Below the pieces are notes generated by a model. It made no database searches. It was given only the letters and a program-made list of their open reading frames with translations, and had not been told where the DNA came from. Positions 1 to 12,679 of a stretch of DNA of 64,000 nucleotides are shown one piece after another. The stretch is from Terebella lapidaria. Lineage: Eukaryota > Annelida > Polychaeta > Terebellida > Terebellidae. The first letter of the stretch is position 1. Each line of letters starts with the position of its first letter. The stretch covers positions 11,071,001 to 11,135,000 of the forward strand of contig OX424563.1 of assembly GCA_949152475.1 (NCBI GenBank), read 5' to 3'. The translations under genes and the position numbers were made by a program.

Positions 1-3000
1 CATACGAAAATCATATTTCCTCACGTGGGAGAGTGCGCTCCGTGGACATCGGGCAATGGTTCTATGGTGACATACACACCACACGTGTCACCAAGAATGT
101 ATGCTTGCTTGATTATACCCATGGATTTACAACGTTTTTTTTTCTCAGGGTGAGATATTAGTGAACATTTCCAAGAAAATTCATTAATTGAAACAATGTA
201 AAAAAAGCTGATCGACTATCCGAAACGAAATCATAGAAGATTTTCGTCAAATATGATTTGATAATTCTGCCCGATGTCGTGAATAGATCATATACACATA
301 ACACTGTACATTTATACATACGCTAATACATTGTACGGTATCAGCTGGTATTGACAAGTGGGCACAGGGTGTTATTTTCATTTGAATGACATTATGAGCA
401 CAAAATTAAAAAAGAAAATGCTGACACTGATATCATGTAAAACATGAAGCAATCGAAGGGCGTTTTTTCTGTTCTGAATCTGATAATAGTTACAATCTGT
501 CACTGCCAAGCAACATGATTAATCAAACTATTCCATGGTCCACACCCTACCACTGGCATAAAACGCCACCAGTACGATATTATCATTAACGCCAATCACG
601 CCTGTTGGCTATCAGTTTGCTGCAATCACCTACGTTATTAGCGTTGGTTGAAGTCCTGTTGACTGTAATCAGTCCCCTCTGTAATCTCCTAGACTAATCA
701 CAGCCTCGAGCTGCCAACGCCGTAGTGTGTGGCGAGCCGCAATGATAACTTCGACCAAATAATAGTGTTTTAGACGTGCAACAGTCGTAATACAATACAA
801 TCATGTCATCAATACAGGTGAAAAAAAATATCCGAAACATACCATGAGAAATGATGTAAAACAACGCTATTATTCAATACGTATGCTGTAGTCACGTGAT
901 CGAACACGTGACAGTGTCGGTTTTGGAAAATAACTCACGGAGTATTATTAGTATCGTGAAAATGTTTTGTGCAATACCATGAACAGATCTGTAGCTAAAA
1001 ATGCATGGAAACCGAGGCATTCCGAATCGCTTTGTTGGTGAAAATGACGCATCCGCCTCAAATATTCAGTAGATTGCACAATAAACGCGATGACGTATTA
1101 TTGCTGAGATGGATGAAGATTGAAGTTGATCGATGAAATGTATATTGGGAGGGATGAAATATTCAAGTGCCGTGGATTTCGGAGACACCACACCTAGCTG
1201 TTCATCTGTCAGCATTTGCGTCAAAATCGGTCAACCGTTAGCATTTTTTCGGAGCATAAATGTTTCCTAAACGATAAACTTCTGCGTCAGCAAATATTTT
1301 CAGATATCGGTCCTTTCATCATAATTTTACTCTATTATATAGCGAAATTTCGTCTTTGACGAATCGATCTGTAAGTTAATGAGACATGAAAGCCCGAAGT
1401 AATCTCGTCATTTTCTGCCATTTCATTAGAAATGAGTTCAACTCAAACCCTATATGTTTTCATGATGGGGTTATGGTGTATGCATTTCAAGTCACCATAT
1501 ACACTAACAATGGCGTCGTCCACAATTACGTAATCAATCAGAGGATGTTGGTGAACCCTAGAATGCACAATGATGGCCTCGAACTATACTCCGATTTTTT
1601 CTAGCTCGTTCACACTTTGTTGTTGTTGATATTTTAGCGATGCTGAATGGTATCGAATCATAACTTGGGATACATGTACTTCACCTGGAAGTCAAACAGC
1701 ACTTTCCCACAAATTGAAAGAAGTTGGCAATTTAATATTACCCAATGTTACATTTAGCCTCATCATTTATTTTCTTGGTCCGCATCCGAGTTTTTTTGCA
1801 TTTGCTCGCTTTTGATGGAGTACTTTTCTTCGAAATCAATCTGTTTATGTATAATACACCCAAATGTGTCTTCAAAAGAACACTTTAAATCCTGACGGAT
1901 GAAGCACGACAAAATTCCAGACTATACTCCAATTCGCGAGATCCCTTTTGGGCTAAAATTTAACATTGGAGTAGGCCCTAGATTGCCAATTTTTCCACTC
2001 TTTGTGATGGAAGTCCAAAATTCGATGGAAAATTGCCGTTTGACCAGCAGGTGAAGTATGCCAAGTCATAATACTATACTATTCAGCGTAGCCAAAATAT
2101 CGACAAGAACAGTGTAATCGAGTTAGACAAATCAGAGTATATCTTAAAACAGCTGTCTTCGAAAACAGGCAATATTTTTTGAAAACTATAATTCATAATA
2201 AACATGTGAAATTAACTGAATGAGACGTACTCACATCAAATGTTATGGCTACAACCAGCCTTTTAGGGGAACTTTGCTCATTTGAGCAGGTAGTTCACGC
2301 GTCAATACAGGAACAGTATCCATCACACGCAGATGTAAACAGAGCATAAAAGTGCAAAATGGACTGACAATTCCACGCACACCATCGTATATCATTATTT
2401 TCTCATAACTAAACTATATATGCAGATACATACTGGAAAATGTGCTCGATTTGGACTTTTAAAGGCAATTTGGACATTTGTTTACATTCTGGTTTGATGG
2501 ATACATCTCGTTTGTTTATATAGAAACCTGGTTTAAAACGTGTGTTAAAACGACTCGGACGGGCTGTAATCATCAAAATCAATGTACATATGTTTTGTTA
2601 TATCGTATTAGATGATTTGAACTGAAATTTAGTTTGAAAAAAATATTGCATACATTCGAAGGCAGCTGCTTTAATTCTCTTCACTGTCCAAATTTGAATA
2701 ACCTTGTGCAATGTTTCTGAGAACTCTTGCTTGCATTCTCATCCCTATACTAGCGGTTGTGTAAATGTGTTTGTACTACATTCTGGACACAAACGGGATT
2801 AATACAACCTGATTGCGACACTGTTATTGGGCACCAATCTGATGGTAAAACAATTGTCTGGAGCCATAGCGAAATTTGAGAAAGAAATCGTGATTATACG
2901 TGTAGAAATAAATTTTACACGTTTTCGGAGTGGATCTAGTGCAAAAATGGAAGCGGCAAACGTTATTACAAGAGGTTTTGTCTCGTTTATCCGATATCCC

Positions 3001-3120
3001 CTACTTGTTCACAGTTGGTAATGATAGATTCTGTTTGAATAACCATAAAGCCAGTAGCAATGTCAGCTGAACTGTTTGGCGTTTTCAACAAATGCCCGCT
3101 GTAGCGATTCTATAACGACA
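1..3120. other. AT-rich intergenic DNA, no gene seen
   Basis: No frame on either strand is open beyond about 70 codons, and none has a coding-like composition or good flanking splice signals. I see no tandem repeat, no long inverted repeat and no similarity to the duplicated blocks further right. It may be intergenic or intronic. Confidence 0.6.
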
Positions 3121-3295
3121 GTATGATCACACAAAAAATGTGGAAATTAATATGTTTTTCCTCGCCAAAAATACTCCTGGAATTGCCGAATGCACGCGAT
3201 ACATCAATCATACTTTCGCCGGAGGACCACGCCTCAGACCTCCTCACACAATCCTCGACAATCTCCCACATTACTCTTACAATACCCCGTCTTAC

Positions 3296-3373
3296 CTTCC
3301 TCCGAGCCCTCGGAATACTCCCCGCGTAGCTTCTTCTTTTTCCGGTCTCGGATTCTCCGCAGAACTTGTCCCA
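3296..3373 (-). CDS. candidate internal exon, 78 bases, product unknown
   Basis: Read on the minus strand, this 78-base segment is preceded by a pyrimidine-rich acceptor ending TTATTTCCAG and followed by a near-consensus donor, GAAG/GTAAGAC. All three frames are open across it. The most protein-like frame enters in phase 2 and leaves in phase 1. It begins GQVLRRIRDRKKKK and continues with an acidic, serine-rich tail (GEYSEGSEE). No family is recognised. A second acceptor-like signal lies upstream on the same strand near 3,754, after a long C/T tract, but I could not link the two with confidence. The support is splice signals and composition only, so this may be a chance match. Confidence 0.28.
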
Positions 3374-4397
3374 CTGGAAATAAATTTATATAAATTATCA
3401 ATCGGAAATCCAAGAGAGATTAGAAGAACAGCAGTCGAAGAAATGGATATATATATGAAAAAAATGTGCTGAAATACATGTATTTGAGCGCAGCGCAAGC
3501 TAAGAGGCATCTGGTGACAGACTGATGCTCACAAATGATAGAATAATGAGAGGATATTTGAAGACGGATTTCAAGGGAATGGGGCGAAATGACAGAGCAG
3601 GAGTTAGAAGAACACATATGGAATTTGCAGGAATGAACGTAGAGCCCGCGGGAAGGGGAACGGTTTTGTAGGATTCATCATTTATTCCCAAATGCCATCA
3701 ATCATGATGAACACACGATTGATCAGTCTTCGATAGATCTCAGTGCCCTGGAAACGTGGGTGGGGGTTAGGGACGGGGCACAAGTCCTGTGGGGGTAAGG
3801 GCAAGGGTCCCTGGTCCCGAGCGAACCTCGGTACTGTTTGAAGTGCTCCCCAATTCGTCTCATCAGCGGGAGGGGTAGTAGCTTTGATGTCTCCCATAGT
3901 TGGGACCGGGAGTATGAAAGGGCACCGGGAACGTGCTCTAGATGTCGTCGGAAGGGCATCGTTTGAAGCGAAAGTGGGAAAATGGGTGTAGTTCTTTTTG
4001 TACAGAAGACAGGTCCATAAAAAAGTTCTTCTAAATCCGCACCGGCCGATGCTTTTTATGTTGTTTTCCGGGTAAAGTGGTAATTAGAGTGCTGTCACAC
4101 GTTCCTACATTCGGGGGCAATGGTTTCGTATGGGGGCAGATTGCACAAAGACTTCGTATTAAATAAACATTCCCTCCCTTCATACATTTCTAAGCTTGCC
4201 GGGATATACCCTAGCAACATTCCTCCTTGCGAGCTGCTTTATCATGCCCTTCCGCCTCGAGGAGACATCAAATTAAACGAGCCGGCAATTTCAGGAAGAG
4301 GTACGGGGCATTATTCTAGTTGGGACTCCGTCGTCTGGTCTCCCCGAAGGTTCCGTCTGCGCTAAGGATTGATTTTTGTTTTATTTCGGGACGGCCG
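3374..4397. other. moderately GC-rich stretch, no confident gene
   Basis: The composition is less AT-rich than the flanks, especially 3,740-3,960, where G-runs occur. Several overlapping frames are open for 70-110 codons on both strands, which is expected of a locally GC-rich patch. It may hold untranslated or intronic sequence of the exon candidates on either side. Confidence 0.4.
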
Positions 4398-4563
4398 ATG
4401 ACGGATCGCGCAGCCGCAATGACGCCGGATGTTGGAAGCCTGGATTCCCAGGGAGACTCTATTTTCAGAGAGATTTATGTTCAGGGATACTTTATTGCCC
4501 AAGACGCGTATGTTGTCACGAAAGCTCAGTTCCGAGGATATCAGTCGGTATATATGATGACAG
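4398..4563 (+). CDS. candidate first coding exon, product unknown
   Basis: An ATG at 4,398 opens a frame whose first residues are MTDRAAAMTPDVGSLDSQGD, followed by an aromatic-rich stretch ending near QSVYMMT. The composition is balanced and protein-like, unlike most frames in the window. A donor-like site, ACAG/GTAGCC, ends the exon at 4,563 in phase 1. The next exon candidate (4,995-5,065) has a strong acceptor and accepts exactly that phase without a stop. The frame also stays open unspliced to a stop at 4,644-4,646. The start context is weak (C at -3). No family is recognised. Alternatives are a chance open frame or an internal exon starting further left. Confidence 0.33.
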
Positions 4564-4994
4564 GTAGCCACAGGGGATGCTTCAGAATATATATTGCATT
4601 GTGGTATTGTACTTACTCTAGAAATGAGAAGCGGTATAACATCTAGCAAATATTCCACACAACCGGAGAAATATGTGGTACACCACAATTCGAGTCTTAG
4701 AAGTCTCCATATCTTCATGTGATTTCAGTATTGGAAAATTAGAAAAACCTAAGTGATTATATTTATTTATTTTCTTGTCTTGCAAAAGCTTGACTTGGAA
4801 TGAAGAGCCTCATGCATATTCATCAGCACGGAAGTCTTAGGACAGAATATTTGACAAAATGTCGGAGACGTCGAAGGGAGAGAATTGGCTAATGATCGCT
4901 TCTAAAATTAGCCATTGTTCTCAGGGAAAATATCATAGAATCGAAGTCAGAACTTTTGATCAATTGCCTCCCAGCTACCTTTTTCTCTTCACAG

Positions 4995-5065
4995 GCGCGA
5001 ATGAAACCATACTGCCTTGCGCAATTCGCGTTTTAATATCGATAAAGCTGTCTTCGGGTTTCCAA
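4995..5065 (+). CDS. candidate second exon of the same gene
   Basis: The segment follows a strong acceptor (a pyrimidine tract in ACCTTTTTCTCTTCACAG) and ends at a near-consensus donor, CCAA/GTAAGA. Entered in phase 1 from the exon ending at 4,563, it reads G-ANETILPCAIRVLISIKLSS and leaves in phase 0. The implied intron, 4,564-4,994, is 431 bases with GT-AG ends. The agreement of phase and open frame is the main support. A third exon was not found, so the model is incomplete. Confidence 0.3.
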
Positions 5066-8000
5066 GTAAGAACACGTGCTGATATCAGACAAAGGCTCCA
5101 TCCATCAACATTGACGTGCTAGAGGTTACAAAGTGCGACAAGTCCCTGTCATCAATTATATAAACTTGGCAGGGATTCCCTCATCGCTATGATATAATAC
5201 GGCTGGAGTATGCGCAATCTCGGAGAGGGGGGCTGACAAACGGGACCGTACTGGTAAAAGTTCTGTCGCCGGGCATTTTACAAACTGTGTGCTAATTTTA
5301 GGTTATTACACGAAATTACAATCTATAAATATGACAGCTTTGTCAAACAACAAGGGAATTCAGTCACAATATATATGATTCAGAGATGATGATAATCATT
5401 CTGAAAACCCAGCATGATACAGTTTGAATTGTGGAATTTGTATTTGTCTGTTTGACAACTGGTGTGCTATGGGACCGGGTCATTGTCAGTGCTAAAATGT
5501 CAATACCAAGCATGGACACAAGTGCCCTTCAGATCAATCAATATTAAATGCTAGCCTTGACACTGATATCGTTTTGAACAAGTTCATCATTATTGATTGA
5601 ATACATTGAATACTGGTGTGACTCAAGTATATGTATATATGGTCAGCATATACCAAGGGGAATACATCTATGTGATGTATACCAAGGGGAATACATCTAT
5701 GTGATGTATACCAAGGGGAATACATCTATGTGATGCGTATGTCGAACACACACTCCATAGACAGGTAATGTATAATTATTTCCATCTTGATACATTCCTC
5801 TCAAAGGCCCATGCATCATTTGCATAACTGATACATGAACGATCACCACGTGAGTATTACTAAATTTGCATAATATGAATATGCATAACATAATTTATAG
5901 TGTAGATTGGAGCTAAATTTGATTTTTTATGAACATAGGAGTGACAGTGAATTTTACTCAAAACAACAACATTGATATACAATATATATGCTGTTTACAT
6001 CTAATGCTTGTAAACAGAAAGCTTTTGAAGAGATTCACATGAGTGGGCATGATAAGATGATCAGAGAGAACGACTGAGTTGGTGATCCCAGACTACAAAA
6101 TGCGCATTATTATTGCATTTAGCACATGTAACTTTAGTCCAAACCAATATCTAGGAAAACATATGCACCACCATTACCATCTTCTCCGCCGTTCACGAGA
6201 AGCTCTAGCGAATGACCAATGAGGATGCAGTACGTCACCGGGCTAGAAGAATTACTTCCTGACCCCGAAGACACGGCAAAAACAAATCACCACTTAACCG
6301 CGGACGTACGAAATGAACTCATCCCGTGCAGCGGGAATAGGCTTCTCGCCAACCAGTTGAATTAGGTGCTTATGACCGTCTCTGTGGACATAACATCGGT
6401 GCTAAACTGTTGGCTGTACTGGCTTGCTCTTAAGCAAATGGCCAGGCAAATAGCTACCGGTTTCTTATTGCTTCCGAAGATCTGATTTGTCCAACCCGAT
6501 GTGGCGATTTTCTCCAACATATCGAAAAGTCTATGCACTATACGTTTTACCTAAGAATACACGTAAATACATTTTCGATAAAACAACCATTCGTATGTCA
6601 TCTGCTTATAAAGTACAAGGCCAGATATTTCGTAATCAAAATTGAGAGTAAGGCTACCCATAATAATTTTGTTTGGACAGAATTCAGATTTAGATTCCAG
6701 ACGTGCAATGTAGGCTCTAGACGAATAATATTAGTAACACTTCTATTGAAATGTTACGATAAAAGAACCATAAAAAGTTCTGCACTACATCAAAATAGAT
6801 GGGAACATTTGTGCTATATGTTTTGCCTTTGTGAAAGAACCATCTGAGCAAACATACTATTCCAGAATAATCATAGGTGCAGAATTTATATGTACATCAT
6901 CAAAATGCGTATATATTATTATAAAATGTATAGAGCATATACGAATACATGTATATGCATTTCGATAGCTGTATAGTGGGTATAAGGGGGGAGGGGGGAG
7001 TCAATATCAACAGCTGGTATGTTCGTATCATAAAATCGGAAGAACCGTACCGATGTTCAGCAGTCATACTACCTGTGAACGGTGAATAATATCATGTCAC
7101 CAAGCGGATACATTACGACAGACCGAGCGACACATGGTTGCATAATACATTATGCAAAATGTGCAAAGGAGTAATACCAGTAAACGGACGGTTGCAGGTT
7201 TTACATGTTCATGTACAGGACAATTGTAAAAGAATCAAGAAATTATATGGACGTCATTACGATCTAGTTCATAAGTACACAAAATCTGTTACTAGTTTAG
7301 AGCAGGACTTGTTTGCTTATTCCATTTTTATTTGGGGTTCATGATGGGGGCCACATGTGGGGGTAGAAAATGCTCACTCTTTTAGGAAACACTTGAATTC
7401 ACCTTCGTATTGCCAAATTGGGTAGTTCATGAAGTTCCATGCAATTTACTCGACATTGAACTTCGAGATAACGGGCTCCGTTCTCTCGGATAATTCATAT
7501 TTCGGTATTGGCATATTGTATGATATTGTAGGCTTTGTATTTCACTGCAGGAATATTATTACGTCATAGTAGTAACATGCAATATTATACACGATAACAA
7601 TATGTGGTATATTTATATAAGTTTTTATTGGTATATTTAAATAAGAACGATGTTTCACATTTGTATGTAAACACTATATAAATTAATACTGAGCAAATTT
7701 AATATAAATTTGAAAAATAATACTTAGTGTTATAAGCTCTCTCAGCGTTATAAGCGACCTTGACCTAATGAGATTCTCCCAATAATGACATATTTCTACC
7801 AGAGAATTGGGATTATCAAACGATTCACACATTGGTCGGTTCACTACCAAGGGACGTTATTCTAGTTGTAAATATGGGAACATTCCACAGCTGTGTACAT
7901 ACTTACACAGTCTGCTGTTCAGTGATTTGATCTAAGGCGCGAGACAATTGTATTCTGTTCAATATACATGTACATATACATATGCACTTATATATATATT

Positions 8001-8889
8001 CACAGGTATTCCATGTACAGGTATCTATTGACAATGCATTGTTAATTTCGACAATGCAGGCTCCCACTTTAATTGTGCCACCGATGATAATCATTTTGCA
8101 TATATTGTATAAGTTGTGTTGTATCATACGATTCACAACTCCACCATCATAGTCACCGGTGCTCTTCGACTTCTCGGCTTTGTCCATAACCTGGAGTAAA
8201 GCCAACTTTAATCAACCAAGGTAACAATATTCCCTTCCTTTTCCATATCTAATGTCAACAAAGACCATGCCCAGATAATGCAATGTTTCCTTGGAGAAAC
8301 CGACTTTCCCTCCTTGCGATGTTTACATTGGCCAGAGACCTTTGATTCAGGTAGATCTGTTTTTGACGTTCCTGATAGCGTGTAAATATATCAGTGGCAT
8401 AAGACGAAGCAAAACCAATCTTTTCTGTGTTGATTTTTGATAACGAGCGTTTGATCTGAGCGTAATAGCATTTCATCCAGGTAACCCCGTCTTTTCAGAA
8501 TGAAATTTGTTTCGTTGCTGTCAAAAAATAATCTTTGTAAGATGAGTATTTGTTTTTCATGAACAAATGCAAACAGTATGTATTCAGTCGAAGAAAATTT
8601 ACTTGACTAAGTACTGGCGCTATTTCTTTTCTATGTGCACAAACAACCTGTCGCCGTATAAATCGTATGATGATGATTCTTGATTACACTATATTCCAGA
8701 TCATTGCTGATACAGCTTGACCAATATCCCGGAGGCCACGAGAAGATGCGATAGGAAATCCACTGTACGAGTATATTCCTCCATATCCAGTGTTATTTTG
8801 TTCTAACATCGACAATTCAATGAAATATCAGCATGTATACAGGAACGCGTATTTTGGTTTTCGAGAAGGGAAACAGACCCAACTGGGTA
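5066..8889. other. AT-rich non-coding DNA
   Basis: Nothing here is supported apart from the short minisatellite listed separately. A slightly GC-richer island at 6,180-6,400 has short open frames on both strands without convincing start or splice signals. The rest is AT-rich with scattered TACATGTA words. Confidence 0.55.
5648..5734. repeat. minisatellite, three copies of a 29-base unit
   Basis: Three head-to-tail copies of a 29-base unit (core TATACCAAGGGGAATACAT) lie here. The second and third are identical and the first has a small difference at its left edge. The near-identity points to recent amplification. Confidence 0.9.
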
Positions 8890-11515
8890 GACTACTATTA
8901 CCAGCACACTCTCAGAACGGAAATGGGAAATGTAGAACACACAATGATCCTTTATGCCCGAGAATGTCATATAGAACTCAGAGTGGGGATTCAGCATTGC
9001 GACAATATTGGCAAAACCTACGTGTACATGGCTTCCCCGGGGTCGGTTTATTTCATACCTGCATATATTCTTTGTGAACGTGCGTCACTGGGTCGGTGAC
9101 ATGAATTTCGCCATTATTGAGGTAACATGAACAGCAACTAAGGCTATAGTTTATATGAGTATAATGTACATCTTGCTTACTGATATGTACGTCTCAGTTT
9201 CAGTACACATCAACCTATACAGTGAAATACTGAAGGTCAAGTACGTTACAATAGCAATAACCAGCCATGTAGCCTTATAACTTTGATACTCCCTCCTATT
9301 CGCATGATTAGCATTTTTATGGCCAAGATTCCGATGACTTTTGTATGGACGGAATCCCTTTTCAAACACTGGAGTCACGGAGTTCTTTTTGTTGGCCGCT
9401 CGATCGGGGATCAATAGACACCATCGTCCACCAAAACAGAAAATTACCACCGGTGACTGGCGAGTCCCGACAGTGGTAACACATGTCAGGAGCATGAAGC
9501 CATTGATCCAGGCAGTGAGGACCGGCCAATCATGGCGAGACCAAATAGCAGTAATGGAAATCCTGTCAGGCAGTACACATTTCATGCACCTCATATTCCA
9601 TTAGAGCATTGGTTTCCGTTGTTAAGAAGGAACTGATATTGCGAACATATAGCTTAGTAGGTGTGCACAATTGAAGATTAGGCAATTAAACGGACAATTA
9701 AAGATTAGACGGACATGGTATCAAACAAACCAAGATGTCACGTTCTTCATAAGAGAATGATCGTTCAAACATATGATTAGTTATCCTAGTATATAATCTA
9801 AGATATGACATGGAACATTATACAGGTTATATGTTTTGTTTTTGTTAATGTAAGTCAAACAAAACCTATTATACTGTAGAATCAAACTGCAGATGTGTGG
9901 GAGGTGACTCGCGTATCAGTCCTTTGGTGCAGATTTATCTGAGCGAACGTGATATGCATATTCCATCCACGAATTTATCGACAGTCATCAGTACATGTCT
10001 TGGACAGCTCTTGACAAACACGACCAGCATGGCACGAACCAGACTTGTCCTGTGGGACACAGGAGAAACAGCATGAGAAGCCTTCTACTCTTGTGTCCAT
10101 GTTCAGTTCATGTTCTTTTGTCCCAAGACATGTCAGGAAGTGCGACTCATATTCGACATGGCCTGTCACATGGTGTCTTCACGCCGTACGCAAATTCATT
10201 CTGGAATACTGTAATTTTGCGGGGGAAGCGAGGAGCACCGTTTATGAAGTGCTACATGGAAGACAAAGTCCATAGTTTCACGTTACCATTGTACACTGCA
10301 TACAAGTACCTGTGTCTTTCAGCGTGCATTGCATTGTGGTCTAGACACATTTGCATGCACATCATGGAGTGGATTCATTCATGTTTCTATCCATTTGACA
10401 AGTGGAGTTTTATTGGGAGGCTCACGTAAGATATCGTTCGAAATACCATTCTTGTGCAGATGATTTTTATTTCAAATTTTTAGAGCTATCTTTTTTTCTT
10501 CTAACGTCAACATCAAAGATCACAGGGGATGTTTAATAAACAGAATCCTCGTTCACCATTTGTTTTTAAATACACAGACAATGTTAATATGTATAAACAA
10601 CATCAGGTCGATGGGTGTATCTGTACAGTACAAGACGTGACATTAAATGAGGGCAATTCATTTCCTACATGTATTTAAGTCGATGATCAAGGGGCATCAA
10701 CGAGCAGGCTTACTCTTGGTCTAGTTTTAGACCTTGACCCGGTAGCCACGTTCTTTGTATAGATCTGGCAAATGATATCGGTAAATAAAGTATAAGCTTG
10801 TGCTCTGCAGCTGAGCTGACACAGCGCTGTGCACATTGCGCCAATCTTTCCAGATTTGGGAACCCCTGGTGCTATGTCGGGGATCTAGATATATGCATGC
10901 ATACAAATTTTGATCGTGTACATATATGTAAAAAACTGATATATAATATATCCTCATGGGCATGTTTTCTAAAACTGAGACATGGTTTAGGATATATGCC
11001 ACACGCATCGTATTTAGCACCAGGAATATCTCATAAGTTATATTTGATGGAATAGTATATAGCATATTCAGTATATAATGTTACGTCCAAAACGAGATAT
11101 TTTCCACAGTAGAAGAAGCAAATCAACTGATGTGAACTTTTACTAATTGACACCTCTCGCAATATTGCTGAAATTAGAAGAAAGAGTAAATCTAATCAGC
11201 ATTAGTGAGTGCCACTTCTAATATCCAGTGTCGAGGCAACTCATGCCGCTCGAGTTCAAATGTTTCGATCTGTACTGTCACTGCGAGATTTGACAGGAAT
11301 TTTTCTAAGTTGCGAAAGCATGCAGTTCATATGGAAGTTCAGACAATAGTAATAATTGACACACTAGCTCGTGAAAGTAGGTATCTTGCTTACCTTTTTC
11401 TACTTTGTAATCTCGTTTCAAGTGCCATAAACAAGAAGGCACACGACGGCACATTTAGCCTGCCTGATTTCACACAAGAAATAAATATTGTATCCGATAA
11501 ATTTTAGATAAATTA
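8890..11515 (-). repeat. unit A0: inverted, diverged copy of the 3.7-4.5 kb array unit
   Basis: Read in reverse complement, this segment matches the array units at 12.7-28.4 kb over most of its length. For example, 9,330-9,600 matches 15,680-15,960 inverted, 9,970-10,430 matches 14,890-15,320 inverted, and 11,200-11,510 matches 13,240-13,680 inverted with an internal deletion. It includes the unit's far right end (8,899-9,000), which otherwise survives only in unit D. It lacks about the first 0.6 kb of the unit. It differs clearly more from A-D than they differ from each other, so the inverted duplication is older than the amplification. No frame is kept across copies and the unit looks non-coding. 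Confidence 0.88.
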
Positions 11516-12679
11516 TCTTTATCGACACTACTCTACTAGGCAGTTATAGTTTTAAGTATAATATGTATGACCGTTGGTGATCAATAACCGTTGCTGGTGT
11601 CCAATTGGGTTATCTCCGTGCATATCTAATTTGTAACCATGTGACGTCCATAACCACATAGCCTGGTAACATACATAACATTGCCACACACGTGCGCATT
11701 ACTCTAATATACCACAATGGTTCATGAGTATGCGTCAATTGAATATGGTTAGTGACCGTGTGTCACATGGATACATAATTCATTTGCCCTCATGTCGACT
11801 CCATATTCCACTATAGCTAGTGACAATATGTAACATGCAATATTGACGTATAGTGCCCATGGTTGTTGCACCTAAATCAGGTAATAGCATTCAACTCACC
11901 ATGCCACAAATTTGTATTTAATTGTTGTAGTCCAAAATTGTTGTTGAATTCTCAAGGTTCCATCAATGTCATTATCTTGCATACAGAAACACTGGGTGGG
12001 AGCTTGCCCATGATTCTTGACGAGTCAACTCGGTAACAATCTTTCCTCGCAGGGGCTTTGCTCGGCTAAAATCTTTTGTCGCATGGGCTTTCAGATGCCC
12101 TTGTGATTAAAGATTTTTGCCGAGCAATGCCCTTGCGAGGAAAGATTGTTACCGAGTTGACTCGTCAAGAATCATGGGCAAGCTCCCACCCAGTGAGAAA
12201 TAGATTTCTCGGATAGTAGCGAAAGCGACTACATGAAGATTCCATACATCATTTAATCTAATGTTGTTTTCATAGATCTACATCCGTTAGTTACGTATTT
12301 ATTGTATATTATATCGGCCTTGCTTCATCATTTAGTCGATACCGTCATAGACTCAAGGTAAAGTATTGTAAGGATGAATTACTATTGGTTCATTTAGGTA
12401 GTGTTATAGCATAATTCCCAAATATATCATAATTACCTTAATGTGTATTCAGAGCTTTCAATAATACATGCAATAACTTTGAATCACTTATTGTAACAGT
12501 CAATATTTGTATAGTACATTTTACACCAATAAATAACATGTACAGCGGCATGTAACAACGCTTATACCTGCATGTCTAAATCTAGGCCTGAAACCGAAAA
12601 GAAAAAGTACTTGAATGTTCATGCACCATCTACTAAGTTTGCTTGATAATCGGATATACACAGTGTAATACATCACTCC
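11516..12679. other. spacer between inverted copy A0 and unit A
   Basis: AT-rich single-copy sequence separates the two oppositely oriented units. Its only feature is the fold-back element at 11,990-12,195. No gene is seen. Confidence 0.6.
11990..12195. mobile_element. fold-back MITE with CACTG ends and a 5-base target duplication
   Basis: A 206-base near-perfect palindrome. The left arm starts CACTGGGTGGGAGCTTGCC and the right arm ends with its reverse complement. The arms are about 90 bases with only a few mismatches, and a short inner loop contains a further small hairpin. The flanking 5-mer AGAAA is present directly on both sides and reads as a target-site duplication. CACTG ends recall several cut-and-paste superfamilies (CACTA, Transib and Chapaev types), and a 5-base duplication would fit Transib. 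There is no coding capacity, so assignment is uncertain. High arm identity suggests a young insertion. Confidence 0.85.

Noticed and set aside
9995-10429. 144-codon frame in A0 with partial matches on the minus strand of A and C
   Set aside because: The frame is not continuous in A, C or D and is lost in B. Matches shift between frames, so it is a by-product of DNA similarity.
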